Below, piece by piece: positions 1 through 7,774 of a DNA stretch of 18,773 nt. The stretch is from the NCBI GenBank assembly GCA_964568825.1, contig CAZMSA010000062.1, positions 1-18,773 on the forward strand, read 5' to 3'. Both the position numbers and the translations under genes were made by a program. Below the pieces are notes generated by a model. It searched no databases and was not told the origin of the DNA. It saw only the letters and a program-made list of their open reading frames with translations. Numbering within the stretch: position 1 is the stretch's first letter; each line of letters starts with the position of its first letter. The stretch is from CAVVDT01 sp964568825 (GTDB lineage: Bacteria > Pseudomonadota > Alphaproteobacteria > Rhizobiales > Aestuariivirgaceae).

Positions 1-1571
1 CCAAGATGCGGCTCGACCGCGACGACGACATGATCGCCACCGGCAAGCGCCACGATTTTCGCGTCGACTATCGTTACGGCTATGGCGCCGATGGCGAGGT
101 CGAGGCGGTGGACGTGGACTTTTTCGGGCGCTGCGGCTGTTCGGCCGATCTGTCGCTGGGCGTCGTCGACCGCACCATGTTCCACGCCGACAATGCCTAT
201 TTCTATCCGGCGCTGCGCATCCATTCCAGGCGGGTGCGCACCAACACCGTGTCGAACACGGCGTTTCGCGGCTTTGGCGGACCGCAAGGCATGCTGTTCG
301 CGGAACGCATGATGGACGAGATCGCCTATGCGACGGGGCGCGATCCGCTGGATGTGAGGAAGACCAACTTTTATCGCGAGGGGCGCGACGTGACGCCCTA
401 CGGCATGCAGCTTGCCGATAACATCATCGCCGAGGTGGTCGACGAACTGGAAGCCTCAAGCGATTACCGCACCCGCCGCAAGCAAGTGGCGGCGTTCAAT
501 GCCAAAGGCGGGCTGTTGCGCAAGGGCCTGGCGTTGACGCCGGTCAAGTTCGGCATTTCCTTCACTCTGCCGCACCTCAATCAGGCCGGCGCCCTGGTCA
601 ACGTCTATACCGATGGGTCGGTGCAGATCAATCACGGCGGCACCGAGATGGGCCAGGGGCTTTATGTGAAGGTGGCGCAAGTCGTCGCCGAAGTGTTTGG
701 CATCGGCATCGATCAAATCCACATCACCGCCACCACCACGGCGAAGGTGCCCAACACGGCGCCCACCGCGGCGTCTTCCGGCTCCGACCTCAACGGCATG
801 GCGGCGCGCGCGGCGGCGGAAACCATCCGCGCCCGCATGGCGGCGGTGGCGGCCGACAAGCTGGGCGGCGGGGCCAACGAGGTGCGCTTCGAGGCCGGCG
901 AGGTGAGGGCCGGCGGCAAGTCCATGGGCTTTGCCGAGGTGGCGCACCAGGCGTTCCTCGAACGGGTATCGCTGTCATCCACCGGCTTTTACGCAACGCC
1001 GGAGATCGACTGGGTGCGCGACAAGGTGGAGGGAAGGCCGTTCTATTATTTCGCCTATGGCGCGGCCTGCGCCGAAGTGACGGTGGATACCCTCACCGGC
1101 GAGATGCGCATCGACCGGGTGGACATCCTCCACGACGTCGGGCGCTCCATCAATCCGGCCGTCGACATCGGTCAGATCGAAGGCGGCTTCGTGCAGGGCA
1201 TGGGGTGGCTCACCACCGAGGAGCTGGTGTTCGATGCCGAAGGGCGCCTCACGACGCATGCGCCGTCCACCTACAAGATCCCGACCGCCTCTGACGTGCC
1301 GGCCGATTTCCGGGTCAAGCTGCATGAGAACACCGGCAATCGCAAGCCGACCATCTACCGCTCCAAGGCGGTGGGCGAGCCGCCGTTGATGCTGGCCTTG
1401 TCGGTGTTTTCAGCCATCACCGACGCGCTGGCGAGCCTCAAGCCCGGACACTGCCCGCCCCTCGATGCCCCGGCGACGCCGGAAGCCATCCTCAAGGCGG
1501 CCGCGGCAATGTCCGGTTCGCAGACCGTCGCTCCTTCCCCTAGCAAGGGGGAAGGCCGGGATGGGGGTTGA
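1..1571 (+). CDS. xdhB: Xanthine dehydrogenase molybdenum-binding subunit XdhB (5' partial)
   Basis: Large subunit of cytoplasmic molybdenum hydroxylase, oxidising hypoxanthine to xanthine and xanthine to urate. The reading frame is open from base 3, and the first codons (KMRLDRDDDM) match the interior of the family, so roughly the first third of a ~780-residue protein lies upstream. Visible family motifs are AFRGFGG at about 261-281, whose Arg corresponds to the substrate-orienting Arg of Rhodobacter XdhB, GGTEMGQG at about 634-657, and VGEPP at 1371-1385, whose Glu (1377-1379) is the catalytic base position. The FAD/Fe-S subunit gene xdhA is expected just upstream but is not seen. The family-like sequence ends near APATPEAILKAA (about 1470-1505). 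The last ~12 codons (VAPSPSKGEGRDGG tail) are translated from an intergenic-type repeat, so the native stop has apparently been replaced. The downstream neighbour xdhC supports the assignment. I am very sure of the family; which purine it prefers is inferred from the cluster. Confidence 0.96.
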   Translation, partial: KMRLDRDDDMIATGKRHDFRVDYRYGYGADGEVEAVDVDFFGRCGCSADLSLGVVDRTMFHADNAYFYPALRIHSRRVRTNTVSNTAFRGFGGPQGMLFAERMMDEIAYATGRDPLDVRKTNFYREGRDVTPYGMQLADNIIAEVVDELEASSDYRTRRKQVAAFNAKGGLLRKGLALTPVKFGISFTLPHLNQAGALVNVYTDGSVQINHGGTEMGQGLYVKVAQVVAEVFGIGIDQIHITATTTAKVPNTAPTAASSGSDLNGMAARAAAETIRARMAAVAADKLGGGANEVRFEAGEVRAGGKSMGFAEVAHQAFLERVSLSSTGFYATPEIDWVRDKVEGRPFYYFAYGAACAEVTVDTLTGEMRIDRVDILHDVGRSINPAVDIGQIEGGFVQGMGWLTTEELVFDAEGRLTTHAPSTYKIPTASDVPADFRVKLHENTGNRKPTIYRSKAVGEPPLMLALSVFSAITDALASLKPGHCPPLDAPATPEAILKAAAAMSGSQTVAPSPSKGEGRDGG

Positions 1572-1652
1572 TGGCGATGCAGCACGTCAGGGACATCGAC
1601 AAGGCGCGCCGCCGCCAACCCCACCCCGACCCTCCCCCTTGCCGGGGGAGGG
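1533..1652. repeat. Inverted pair of GC-rich palindromic repeat elements flanking the xdhB stop
   Basis: Copy 1 (about 1533-1570) and copy 2 (about 1617-1652) are inverted relative to each other. Aligned by eye over ~37 bases they share about 80% identity, including a perfect GCAAGGGGGA core. Copy 2 is itself a hairpin: CCCTCCCCC at 1630-1638 and GGGGGAGGG at 1644-1652 pair perfectly over 9 bp with a 5-base loop. Such CCCTCCCCCnnGGGGGAGGG elements are scattered in intergenic DNA of many alphaproteobacteria. Copy 1 lies inside the annotated 3' end of xdhB and supplies its last codons. The two copies could pair in the mRNA to form a long stem around the 46-base spacer, between xdhB and xdhC. 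There is no U-tract, so a classic terminator is not supported. Confidence 0.85.
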
Positions 1653-1694
1653 AATTGGCTGGCGTCGGCTGCTTCGGCAGGGCGGGGTGATCCG

Positions 1695-2675
1695 ATGACC
1701 GTGTGGCGCAACATCGAATCGATCCTCAAGCGCGGCGAACCTTGTGCCCTCGTCAGCGTGCTGGCGGTGAAGGGATCGGCGCCGCGCGAAGCGGGGGCGC
1801 GGATGATCGTGACATCGGGCGGCGGCTTTCACGGCACCATCGGCGGCGGGGCGCTGGAATGGCAGGCGCTGGGCTCGGCGCAGCGGCTGATCGCCCGTGC
1901 CGGGTCTGAGGCGATCATCGAGAAAAGGGTGCTCGGCCCCGATCTCGGCCAATGCTGCGGCGGGGCGGTGGAGGTGCTGGTAGAGCGTTTCGAGGCAGCC
2001 GATCTGACGCATGTCGCCGACCTGGCGAGGGCCGAAGCATCAGGCCCCTTCGCCACGACGGGCAGGCTGGGCGGACGACATCTGGCGCGCCAGATCGAGG
2101 CCGATCAGGACCTCGACGCGCCCGTTACCTTGCGGGGTAACGGCATGATCACAGAAGTATTCGGCGCGCGCCGCCGCGTCGTCATGCTGTTCGGCGCCGG
2201 GCATGTGGGGCGCGCGCTGATGCTGGCGCTGGCGCCCCTGCCGTTCGAGGTGCGCTGGGTTGATGCGCGCCCGCAAAGCTTCCCCGCGCATGTGGCGGGT
2301 AATGTAACCCTCGATCCGCGCGGCGATCCGCTGCAGGCCCTGGCCGAGGCACCGGATGGGGCGCTTGTCGTCATCGTCACCCACAGCCATGCCCTCGACC
2401 TGGCGGTGCTCGATAAGGCTCTGACGGAAGGCCGCTTCGGCTATATCGGGGTCATCGGGTCGAAAACCAAACGGGCGCGCTTTCAAAGCCGCCTGCGACA
2501 GGCCGGGCACGCAGAGACGGCGGTATTCTCGTTTCATTGCCCCATCGGCATATCGGGCATCGCCTCGCGGCTGCCGGCGGCGATTGCGGCCGGAGTCGTG
2601 GCGGAATTGCTGCAATGTGACGCGCTGGTGAAAACTGACCAAGTCCCTCTCAACATCCAGCGGCAAAGGGCCTAG
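1695..2675 (+). CDS. xdhC: Xanthine dehydrogenase maturation factor XdhC
   Basis: XdhC binds molybdenum cofactor, helps exchange the terminal oxo ligand for sulphur, and inserts the sulphurated cofactor into XdhB. The 326-residue product has the two expected parts. The N-terminal XdhC/CoxI domain carries RGEPCALVSVLAVKGSAPRE and GGGALEWQAL followed by GPDLGQCCGG. The C-terminal Rossmann-like domain carries MLFGAGHVGRAL, then THSHALDLAVL and GYIGVIGSKTKRARF. The ATG at 1695 is used because the family's N-terminus begins directly there (MTVWRNIE) and a GGGGTGA stretch sits a few bases upstream. It lies 123 bases after xdhB, separated by the repeat pair. The frame is intact and of usual length. 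The next gene's start follows within 41 bases, so it is probably cotranscribed with the transporter. Confidence 0.95.
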   Translation: MTVWRNIESILKRGEPCALVSVLAVKGSAPREAGARMIVTSGGGFHGTIGGGALEWQALGSAQRLIARAGSEAIIEKRVLGPDLGQCCGGAVEVLVERFEAADLTHVADLARAEASGPFATTGRLGGRHLARQIEADQDLDAPVTLRGNGMITEVFGARRRVVMLFGAGHVGRALMLALAPLPFEVRWVDARPQSFPAHVAGNVTLDPRGDPLQALAEAPDGALVVIVTHSHALDLAVLDKALTEGRFGYIGVIGSKTKRARFQSRLRQAGHAETAVFSFHCPIGISGIASRLPAAIAAGVVAELLQCDALVKTDQVPLNIQRQRA

Positions 2676-2715
2676 TCTCATGGACCGGGGTGAGATGATG
2701 GCAAGGGGAGAGGCC

Positions 2716-4278
2716 ATGGCCGCCGCAACCGGCGACAAGGCAAAGGCGTGGCTTCTGGAGGCCAGCCGCATCGTCAAGCGCTTCGGCGGGCTTGTCGCCA
2801 ACGATGAAGTGACGCTGAGGGTGGCGCCCGGCGAAATCCACGCGTTGCTGGGCGAGAACGGCGCCGGAAAATCGACGCTGGTCAAGATCATTTACGGCTC
2901 GTTGCAGCCCAATGCGGGCGAACTGATCTGGAAGGGTGAACCCGTCGCCATCGCCAATCCGGCCGCCGCCCGCGATCTCGGCATCGGCATGGTGTTCCAG
3001 CACTTTTCGCTGTTCGAGGCGTTGACGGTGGCGGAAAACATCGCCCTGGCGCTGGCCGGTCCCTATGACCTTGCCGCCCTGTCGGAAAGGATTTCCCGCG
3101 TGTCGGGCGAATACGGCCTGCCGCTGGTTCCCTCCGCCGTGGTGGCCGATCTGTCGGTGGGCGAGCGCCAGCGGATTGAGATCGTGCGCTGCCTGTTGCA
3201 GGAACCGCGCCTCCTCATCATGGACGAACCCACCGCCGTCCTGACGCCGCAGGAGGCCGACCAGCTCTTCATCACCTTGAAGCGCCTCGCCGGCGAGGGC
3301 TGCGCGGTGCTCTATATCTCGCACCGCCTGGAGGAGGTGAAGGGCCTTTGCCACAACGCCACTATCCTGAGGCACGGCAAGGTGGTGGCCGAAGTCGACC
3401 CGAGGAAGGAAACCGCCAACAGCCTCGCCCGCTTGATGGTGGGCGGCGATGTGCATGCCATCAAGCCGAGCCACGCCGACACCGCGGGCTCAACCCTGCT
3501 TTGCCTCAACGGCCTCAACCTGCCGGCCGACGGCCCCTTCGGCGTGGCGCTGAAGGACGTTCACCTCAATGTGCACGCCGGTGAAGTGGTGGCCGTCGCG
3601 GGGGTCGCCGGTAACGGCCAGGGCGAACTGTTCGTGGCCCTGTCGGGCGAGCGCACCGCCACACCGGGCGATGCCATCGCCATGGCCGGCAGCCCGTGCG
3701 CGGGGCTGGGGATCAATGCCCGCCGCGCGCTGGGGGCAGCCTTCGTGCCGGAAGAACGCCTCGGCCACGGCGCCGTGCCCGGCTTCACCCTGTCGCAGAA
3801 CGTCGTCCTCACCCGCCACAGCGGCAAGGACGGACTGGCGACCGGCGCCTTTGTCGATTATGCCCGCGCCACGCGGCTGACCGAGGAAATATCGCGCAAG
3901 TACGATGTCAGGAAGGGCAAGCCCGACCCGGAAGCCCGCGCCCTGTCGGGCGGTAACCTGCAGAAATTCGTCATGGGGCGCGAACTCGACCGCGAACCGA
4001 AGATCCTCATCGTCAACCAGCCTACCTGGGGCGTCGATGCCGGTGCCGCCGCCCTCATCCGCCAGGCGCTCATCGATTTGGCACGGGCCGGCTCGGCGGT
4101 GCTGGTGATTTCCCAGGACCTCGATGAAATCTTCGAGATCGCCGACCGCATCGCGGTCATTTCAAGAGGCGAGCTTTCTGACGCCGAACCGGCCGGCGCC
4201 ATGACCACCGAGCGCATCGGCCTGCTCATGGCCGGGGCGCATGAAAAGGCCCGCCAGCCCGTGGCGGAGGCGGTGTGA
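2716..4278 (+). CDS. ABC transporter ATP-binding protein, nucleoside/BMP-type importer (duplicated ATPase)
   Basis: Energises the importer made by the next three genes; cytoplasmic, bound to the permeases. It has two fused ATPase domains, 520 residues from the chosen start. Domain 1 has Walker A GENGAGKST (residues 46-54), signature LSVGERQR and Walker B LLIMDEPTAVL. Domain 2 has a degenerate Walker A region (GVAGNGQGELFVAL, no GKS/T), signature LSGGNLQKF and a Walker B variant LIVNQPTWGVD. This asymmetry is usual for sugar/nucleoside-type double ATPases. In-frame ATGs occur at 2680, 2695, 2698 and 2716; I choose 2716 because AAGGGGAG (2703-2710) lies 5 bases before it. The stop overlaps the next start as TGATG. 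The position next to xdhC suggests purine nucleobases or nucleosides as cargo, but substrate is inferred from context and family only. Confidence 0.93.
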   Translation: MAAATGDKAKAWLLEASRIVKRFGGLVANDEVTLRVAPGEIHALLGENGAGKSTLVKIIYGSLQPNAGELIWKGEPVAIANPAAARDLGIGMVFQHFSLFEALTVAENIALALAGPYDLAALSERISRVSGEYGLPLVPSAVVADLSVGERQRIEIVRCLLQEPRLLIMDEPTAVLTPQEADQLFITLKRLAGEGCAVLYISHRLEEVKGLCHNATILRHGKVVAEVDPRKETANSLARLMVGGDVHAIKPSHADTAGSTLLCLNGLNLPADGPFGVALKDVHLNVHAGEVVAVAGVAGNGQGELFVALSGERTATPGDAIAMAGSPCAGLGINARRALGAAFVPEERLGHGAVPGFTLSQNVVLTRHSGKDGLATGAFVDYARATRLTEEISRKYDVRKGKPDPEARALSGGNLQKFVMGRELDREPKILIVNQPTWGVDAGAAALIRQALIDLARAGSAVLVISQDLDEIFEIADRIAVISRGELSDAEPAGAMTTERIGLLMAGAHEKARQPVAEAV

Positions 4279-5357
4279 TGCGGCTTTATCTCGAAAAGCG
4301 CCCCGAGCATTCAGGCGCGATGGCCATCGCCTCGCCCTTCATCGCCGTCGCCCTGACGCTGGTGACCGGCGGCATCATCTTCGCGCTCCTGGGCTTCAAC
4401 CCCTTCAGTGCCCTTTACCTCTATTTCATCGATCCGCTTACCAGCCTGTGGTCGATCGAGGCGCTTTTGGTGAAGGCAGGACCCCTGATACTCATCGGTG
4501 TCGGCCTTGCGGTCGGCTACAGCGCCAATGTGTGGAACATCGGCGCCGAGGGCCAACTCGTGGCGGGCGCCGTGGCCGGCTCCATGTTCCCGGTGCTTTT
4601 CCCCGCCTGGCAGGACCCGACGGTTTTACCGGCGATCCTGCTCATGGGCATCCTCGGCGGCATGGCCTGGGCCTCGATCCCGGCCTTCCTCAAGGTGCGG
4701 TTCGGGGCGAGCGAGATCCTCTCGTCGCTGATGCTAGTGTATGTCGCGCAACTGGGCCTCGACTGGCTGGTGCGCGGGCCGTGGCGCGACCCCAAGGGCT
4801 TCAACTTCCCCAAGTCGGTCGAGTTCGCCGGCTGGCAGGTTCTGCCCGTCAGTCCCGACGGCGGGGTGCATCTGGGCATCGCCTTTGCGCTCATTGCCGC
4901 CATCGTGCTGGCCGTCGTCATGGCGTTCATGCTGAAGGGGTTCGAGATAAGGGTCATGGGCACGACGCCGCGCGCCGGCGCCTTTTCCGGCTTCTCGCGC
5001 AGCCGCACCGTGTGGTTCAGCTTCCTGTTGTCGGGCGGCCTTGCCGGGCTTGCCGGCATCTGCGAGGTGGCCGGTCCCATCGGCCATCTGCAGCCGGGGA
5101 TTTCGCCCGGCTACGGCTTTACCGCCATCATCGTCGCCTTCCTCGGCCGCCTCAACCCGCTGGGCGTGGTGGTGGCGGGACTGATGCTGGCGCTCAGCTA
5201 CCTGGGCGGCGAGGGCGCGCAGGTGGCGCTCGGCATCTCCGACAAGATCGCCCACGTCTTCCAGGGCATCCTGTTGTTCTACATCCTCGCCTGCGACACC
5301 CTCATCCTCTACCGCATCCGCCTCGCCATCTTTGGCCGGGCGGGCGCGCGGCAGTAA
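4278..5357 (+). CDS. ABC transporter permease 1 (nucleoside/BMP-type, BPD_transp_2 family)
   Basis: Integral membrane subunit of the importer, 359 residues. The sequence is a run of hydrophobic helices beginning with PFIAVALTLVTGGIIFALLG. It includes the branched-chain/ribose-type permease motif SANVWNIGAEGQLVAGAVAG (about residues 75-94), and later GISPGYGFTAIIVAFLGRLNPLG, typical of the nucleoside permease family. GTG at 4275 directly precedes ATG at 4278; ATG is preferred, giving a 1-base TGATG overlap with the ATPase stop and thus probable translational coupling. Full length for the family, with no disrupted motif. It is paired with permease 2, as these importers usually have two different membrane subunits. 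Confidence 0.92.
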   Translation: MRLYLEKRPEHSGAMAIASPFIAVALTLVTGGIIFALLGFNPFSALYLYFIDPLTSLWSIEALLVKAGPLILIGVGLAVGYSANVWNIGAEGQLVAGAVAGSMFPVLFPAWQDPTVLPAILLMGILGGMAWASIPAFLKVRFGASEILSSLMLVYVAQLGLDWLVRGPWRDPKGFNFPKSVEFAGWQVLPVSPDGGVHLGIAFALIAAIVLAVVMAFMLKGFEIRVMGTTPRAGAFSGFSRSRTVWFSFLLSGGLAGLAGICEVAGPIGHLQPGISPGYGFTAIIVAFLGRLNPLGVVVAGLMLALSYLGGEGAQVALGISDKIAHVFQGILLFYILACDTLILYRIRLAIFGRAGARQ

Positions 5358-5370
5358 GGAAAAGACCGCC

Positions 5371-6291
5371 ATGCACGCCTTCGTGGCCATCGTCCTCACC
5401 ATCATCACCGCCTCGACGCCGCTGTTGCTGGCAGCACTTGGTGAACTGGTGGCCGAGCGCTCCGGCGTCCTCAATCTCGGCGTCGAGGGCATGATGGTGA
5501 TGGGGGCGGTTTGCGGCTTCGGCGCTGCGCATCTGACCGGCTCGGTAGGGGTCGGTATTATCGTGGCGATCATCGCCGGGGTCGTCATGTCGCTGCTGTT
5601 CGGCCTGCTGACCCTGACGCTGGTGACCAACCAGGTGGCGACCGGCCTGGCGCTGACGCTTTTAGGGCTAGGCCTCTCCGGGGTCATCGGCGAGTCCTTC
5701 GTCGGCCAGCCCGGCGTGAAACTTGCCAGCATCCACATCCCCGGCCTGTCCGACATTCCCGTCATCGGCCCGCTCGTCTTCAGTCAGGACGTGCTGGTTT
5801 ACTTCTCGCTGGCGCTGGCCGCCGCCGTCGCATGGGTCCTGTTCGCCACCCGCGCCGGGCTCATCATCCGCGCCGTCGGCGACAGCCACGCCTCGGCGCA
5901 TGCGCTCGGTTACAACGTCATCGCCGTGCGCTACTTGTGCGTCATGTTCGGCGGCGCCTGCGCCGGTCTTGCCGGCGGCTACCTGTCGCTGGCCTACACC
6001 CCGTCGTGGATCGAGAACATGACGGCGGGACGCGGCTGGATCGCGCTGGCTCTGGTGGTGTTCGCCTCCTGGCGTCCGGCGCGGGTGGTGATCGGCGCCT
6101 ATCTCTTCGGCACGGTGATGATCCTCGGCTTTTATGTGCAGAGCCTGGGGCTGGGCATCCCCTCGCAGTTCCTGTCATCGCTGCCCTACATCGTGACCGT
6201 CGTGGCGCTGGTCGTCATTTCCGGCAACCGCACGCTGACGCGCGCCAACACACCGGCTGCCCTCGCGCAGCCCTTCGTGCCCGATCGATAA
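5371..6291 (+). CDS. ABC transporter permease 2 (nucleoside/BMP-type)
   Basis: Second membrane subunit of the importer, 306 residues from the ATG at 5371. Hydrophobic throughout; near the N-terminus it carries LGELVAERSGVLNLGVEGMM, the permease motif parallel to NIGAEGQ in permease 1, and later VTNQVATGLALTLLGLGLSG and GGYLSLAYTPSWIENMTAGRGW, which are typical of this family. The frame is also open further upstream from a TTG at 5332 inside permease 1, but AAGGAAAAG at 5355-5363 is placed correctly for the ATG at 5371, so I use that. The gap to permease 1 is 13 bases. The protein ends in a polar tail. Function follows from family and operon position; cargo identity is an inference. Confidence 0.93.
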   Translation: MHAFVAIVLTIITASTPLLLAALGELVAERSGVLNLGVEGMMVMGAVCGFGAAHLTGSVGVGIIVAIIAGVVMSLLFGLLTLTLVTNQVATGLALTLLGLGLSGVIGESFVGQPGVKLASIHIPGLSDIPVIGPLVFSQDVLVYFSLALAAAVAWVLFATRAGLIIRAVGDSHASAHALGYNVIAVRYLCVMFGGACAGLAGGYLSLAYTPSWIENMTAGRGWIALALVVFASWRPARVVIGAYLFGTVMILGFYVQSLGLGIPSQFLSSLPYIVTVVALVVISGNRTLTRANTPAALAQPFVPDR

Positions 6292-6297
6292 ACCGGT

Positions 6298-6328
6298 GCA
6301 TCCGCGGCGGGCGGCCCGCCGCGGATGC
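6298..6328 (+). promoter_or_regulatory. Perfect GC-rich hairpin between permease 2 and the binding-protein gene
   Basis: The arm at 6298-6312 is exactly complementary to 6314-6328, a 15-base palindrome around one central base; in RNA it would form a stem of about 13-14 bp. It begins 7 bases after the permease 2 stop. No run of T follows, so a strong intrinsic terminator is not supported. A stabilising or processing hairpin that lets the binding protein be made in excess of the membrane subunits is a known arrangement in ABC operons, and is my preferred but unproven reading. Confidence 0.6.
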
Positions 6329-6398
6329 CCAAGAGCATCGCAGATGAAGAGCCGCAACCGGAATTGAAAATAGACCGAACCGAAGAGGGAGACTGGTA

Positions 6399-7466
6399 AT
6401 GAAGAAATGGATTGGATTGGCGTGCACGCTGGCGCTCGCGCTGGCGCTGGGCGCGGCCGGCGCCGAAGCCAAAGTCAAGGCCTGCTGGGTCTATGTCGGC
6501 GCCATTGGCGACCACGGCTATACCTACCAGCACGACCAGGGCCGCCTGTATGCCCAGAAGATGCTGGGCGACAAGCTGGAAACCGTTTACCTGGAGAACA
6601 TTGCCGAAGGGCCTGACGCCGAGCGCGCCATCACGCGCCTCGCCCGCTCGGGTTGCGACATCATCTTCACCACCTCCTTCGGCTTCATGGACGCCACCAT
6701 CAAGGTCGCCAAGCGCTTCCCGAAAGTGAAGTTCGAGCACGCGACCGGCTACAAGACCGCCAAGAACGTCACCACCTACAACCTGAAATTCCACGAAGGC
6801 CGCTACGTCGCCGGCCAGATCGCGGCCAGCGTGTCGAAGACCGGCAAGGCCGGCTACATCGTGTCCTTCCCCATACCCGAGGTGGTGGCCGGCATCGATG
6901 CCTTCATGCTCGGCGCCCAGTCGGTGAACCCGAACTTCAAGATCTCGGTGATCTGGGTGAACTCCTGGTATGACCCGGGCAAGGAAGCCGACGCCGCCAA
7001 GGTGCTGGTCGGGCAGGGCTGCGACATCCTCGTCCAGCACACCGATTCGAGCGCCCCCATGCAGGTCGCCGAGGAAAAGCACATCCACGCCTTCGGGCAG
7101 GCCTCAGACATGATCAAGTACGGCCCGCACGCCCAGCTCACCGCCCTGATCGATAACTGGGGCCCCTATTACGTGACCCGCATCAAGGCGTTGATGAACG
7201 GCACCTGGAAGTCGCAGGCCTCGTGGACCGGCATGCACGAAGGCACCGTCAAGATGGCGCCCTTCACCAACATGCCCGAAAGCGTCGCCAAGATGGCGCA
7301 GAACACCGTCGATGAGATCACGTCGGGCAAGCTCAACCCGTTCCAGGGCCCGATCTACAACCAGGCCGGCAAGCTGATGGTCAAGAAGGGCGAAGTGATG
7401 CCCGACAAGGAGATCCTCAGCCTCAACTGGTACGTCAAGGGCATCAACGACAAGCTGCCGCAGTAA
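6399..7466 (+). CDS. BMP-family periplasmic substrate-binding protein of the purine/nucleoside ABC importer
   Basis: Captures the cargo in the periplasm and delivers it to the permeases. 355 residues with a clear Sec signal peptide: MKKWIGLACTLALALALGAA, likely cleaved after AEA near residue 24, before KVKACWVYVG. The body matches the Bmp/PnrA-like fold family: GDHGYTYQHDQGR, TTSFGFMDATIKVAKRFPKV, YVAGQIAASVSKTGKAGYIV and GCDILVQHTDSSAPMQVAEE. The only early Cys (residue 9) lies inside the hydrophobic core without a lipobox, so this looks like a soluble periplasmic protein rather than the lipoprotein form known from Gram-positive bacteria and spirochaetes. ATG 6399 is supported by AAGAGGGA at 6383-6390. 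Ligand is probably a purine or nucleoside given xdh/gua/puu neighbours; this is inference. Confidence 0.93.
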   Translation: MKKWIGLACTLALALALGAAGAEAKVKACWVYVGAIGDHGYTYQHDQGRLYAQKMLGDKLETVYLENIAEGPDAERAITRLARSGCDIIFTTSFGFMDATIKVAKRFPKVKFEHATGYKTAKNVTTYNLKFHEGRYVAGQIAASVSKTGKAGYIVSFPIPEVVAGIDAFMLGAQSVNPNFKISVIWVNSWYDPGKEADAAKVLVGQGCDILVQHTDSSAPMQVAEEKHIHAFGQASDMIKYGPHAQLTALIDNWGPYYVTRIKALMNGTWKSQASWTGMHEGTVKMAPFTNMPESVAKMAQNTVDEITSGKLNPFQGPIYNQAGKLMVKKGEVMPDKEILSLNWYVKGINDKLPQ

Positions 7467-7774
7467 GGCAAAGCCGATACCGAGGGCCCGGGCCGCCGCC
7501 GCACCAAGGCGTGTCCGCGGTCCCGGATCGGGCCTGTTGAGTGCCTTGTTTCTTCATCCTCCCTCACCCCGGGACTTGATCCCGGGGTCCATCTCGCTCG
7601 CGTCGCGGTAAGGGCCAAGGCCGGCGGAATGGATGGCGGGATCAAGCCCCGCCATGACGAACTGGGGGTGGGAAAGTTTTTCCCCCATGTCTTCCTCGGG
7701 GTCTGGCCCGGGAGCGTGGGGGGATGTGGACCGGGGCCCCCCGGAGGGGGCATCGACGAGAACGAGGGATTGCC
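7467..7774. other. 308-base gap between binding-protein gene and puuD
   Basis: No gene is seen here. It contains the composite palindromic repeat listed separately (about 7560-7660), a smaller inverted repeat GGGAAA (7670-7675) / TTTCCC (7679-7684), and a G/C-run-rich stretch at about 7715-7752. The reading frame of puuD stays open upstream to a GTG at 7724, but that extension (WTGAPRRGHRRERG) has no family character. I see no convincing -35/-10 pair for a separate puuD promoter, so both readthrough from the importer genes and a non-sigma-70 promoter remain possible. Confidence 0.6.
7560..7660. repeat. Composite palindromic intergenic repeat (two hairpins)
   Basis: Hairpin 1: CCCCGGGA (7567-7574) pairs with TCCCGGGG (7580-7587), 8 bp, loop CTTGA. 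Hairpin 2: ATGGCGGG (7633-7640) pairs with CCCGCCAT (7648-7655), 8 bp, loop ATCAAGC. The loops and inner stems are themselves related (CTTGATCCC against GGGATCAAG), so the whole unit is an imperfect inverted repeat. The word pattern (CGGGACTTGATCCCGGGGTCCATC and GGATGGCGGGATCAAGC) is a familiar intergenic repeat of Hyphomicrobiales and relatives. Sits between the transporter and the urate oxidase genes. Confidence 0.8.

Noticed and set aside
1571..1690. A 39-codon frame starting at the xdhB stop (TGATG overlap).
   Set aside because: More than half of it is translated from the second repeat copy (HPDPPPCRGRELAG-like words), it has no family resemblance, and there is no clear ribosome binding site.
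3600..4050. Loss of a functional second ATP site in the transporter ATPase as a defect.
   Set aside because: A degenerate second Walker A and an NQPT Walker B are normal in this family of double ATPases, so it is not a sign of decay.
7567..7655. The two hairpins before puuD as a riboswitch or CRISPR-like repeats.
   Set aside because: There are only two, inverted rather than direct, with no regular spacers, and they match a common intergenic repeat type; no purine-riboswitch core was seen.
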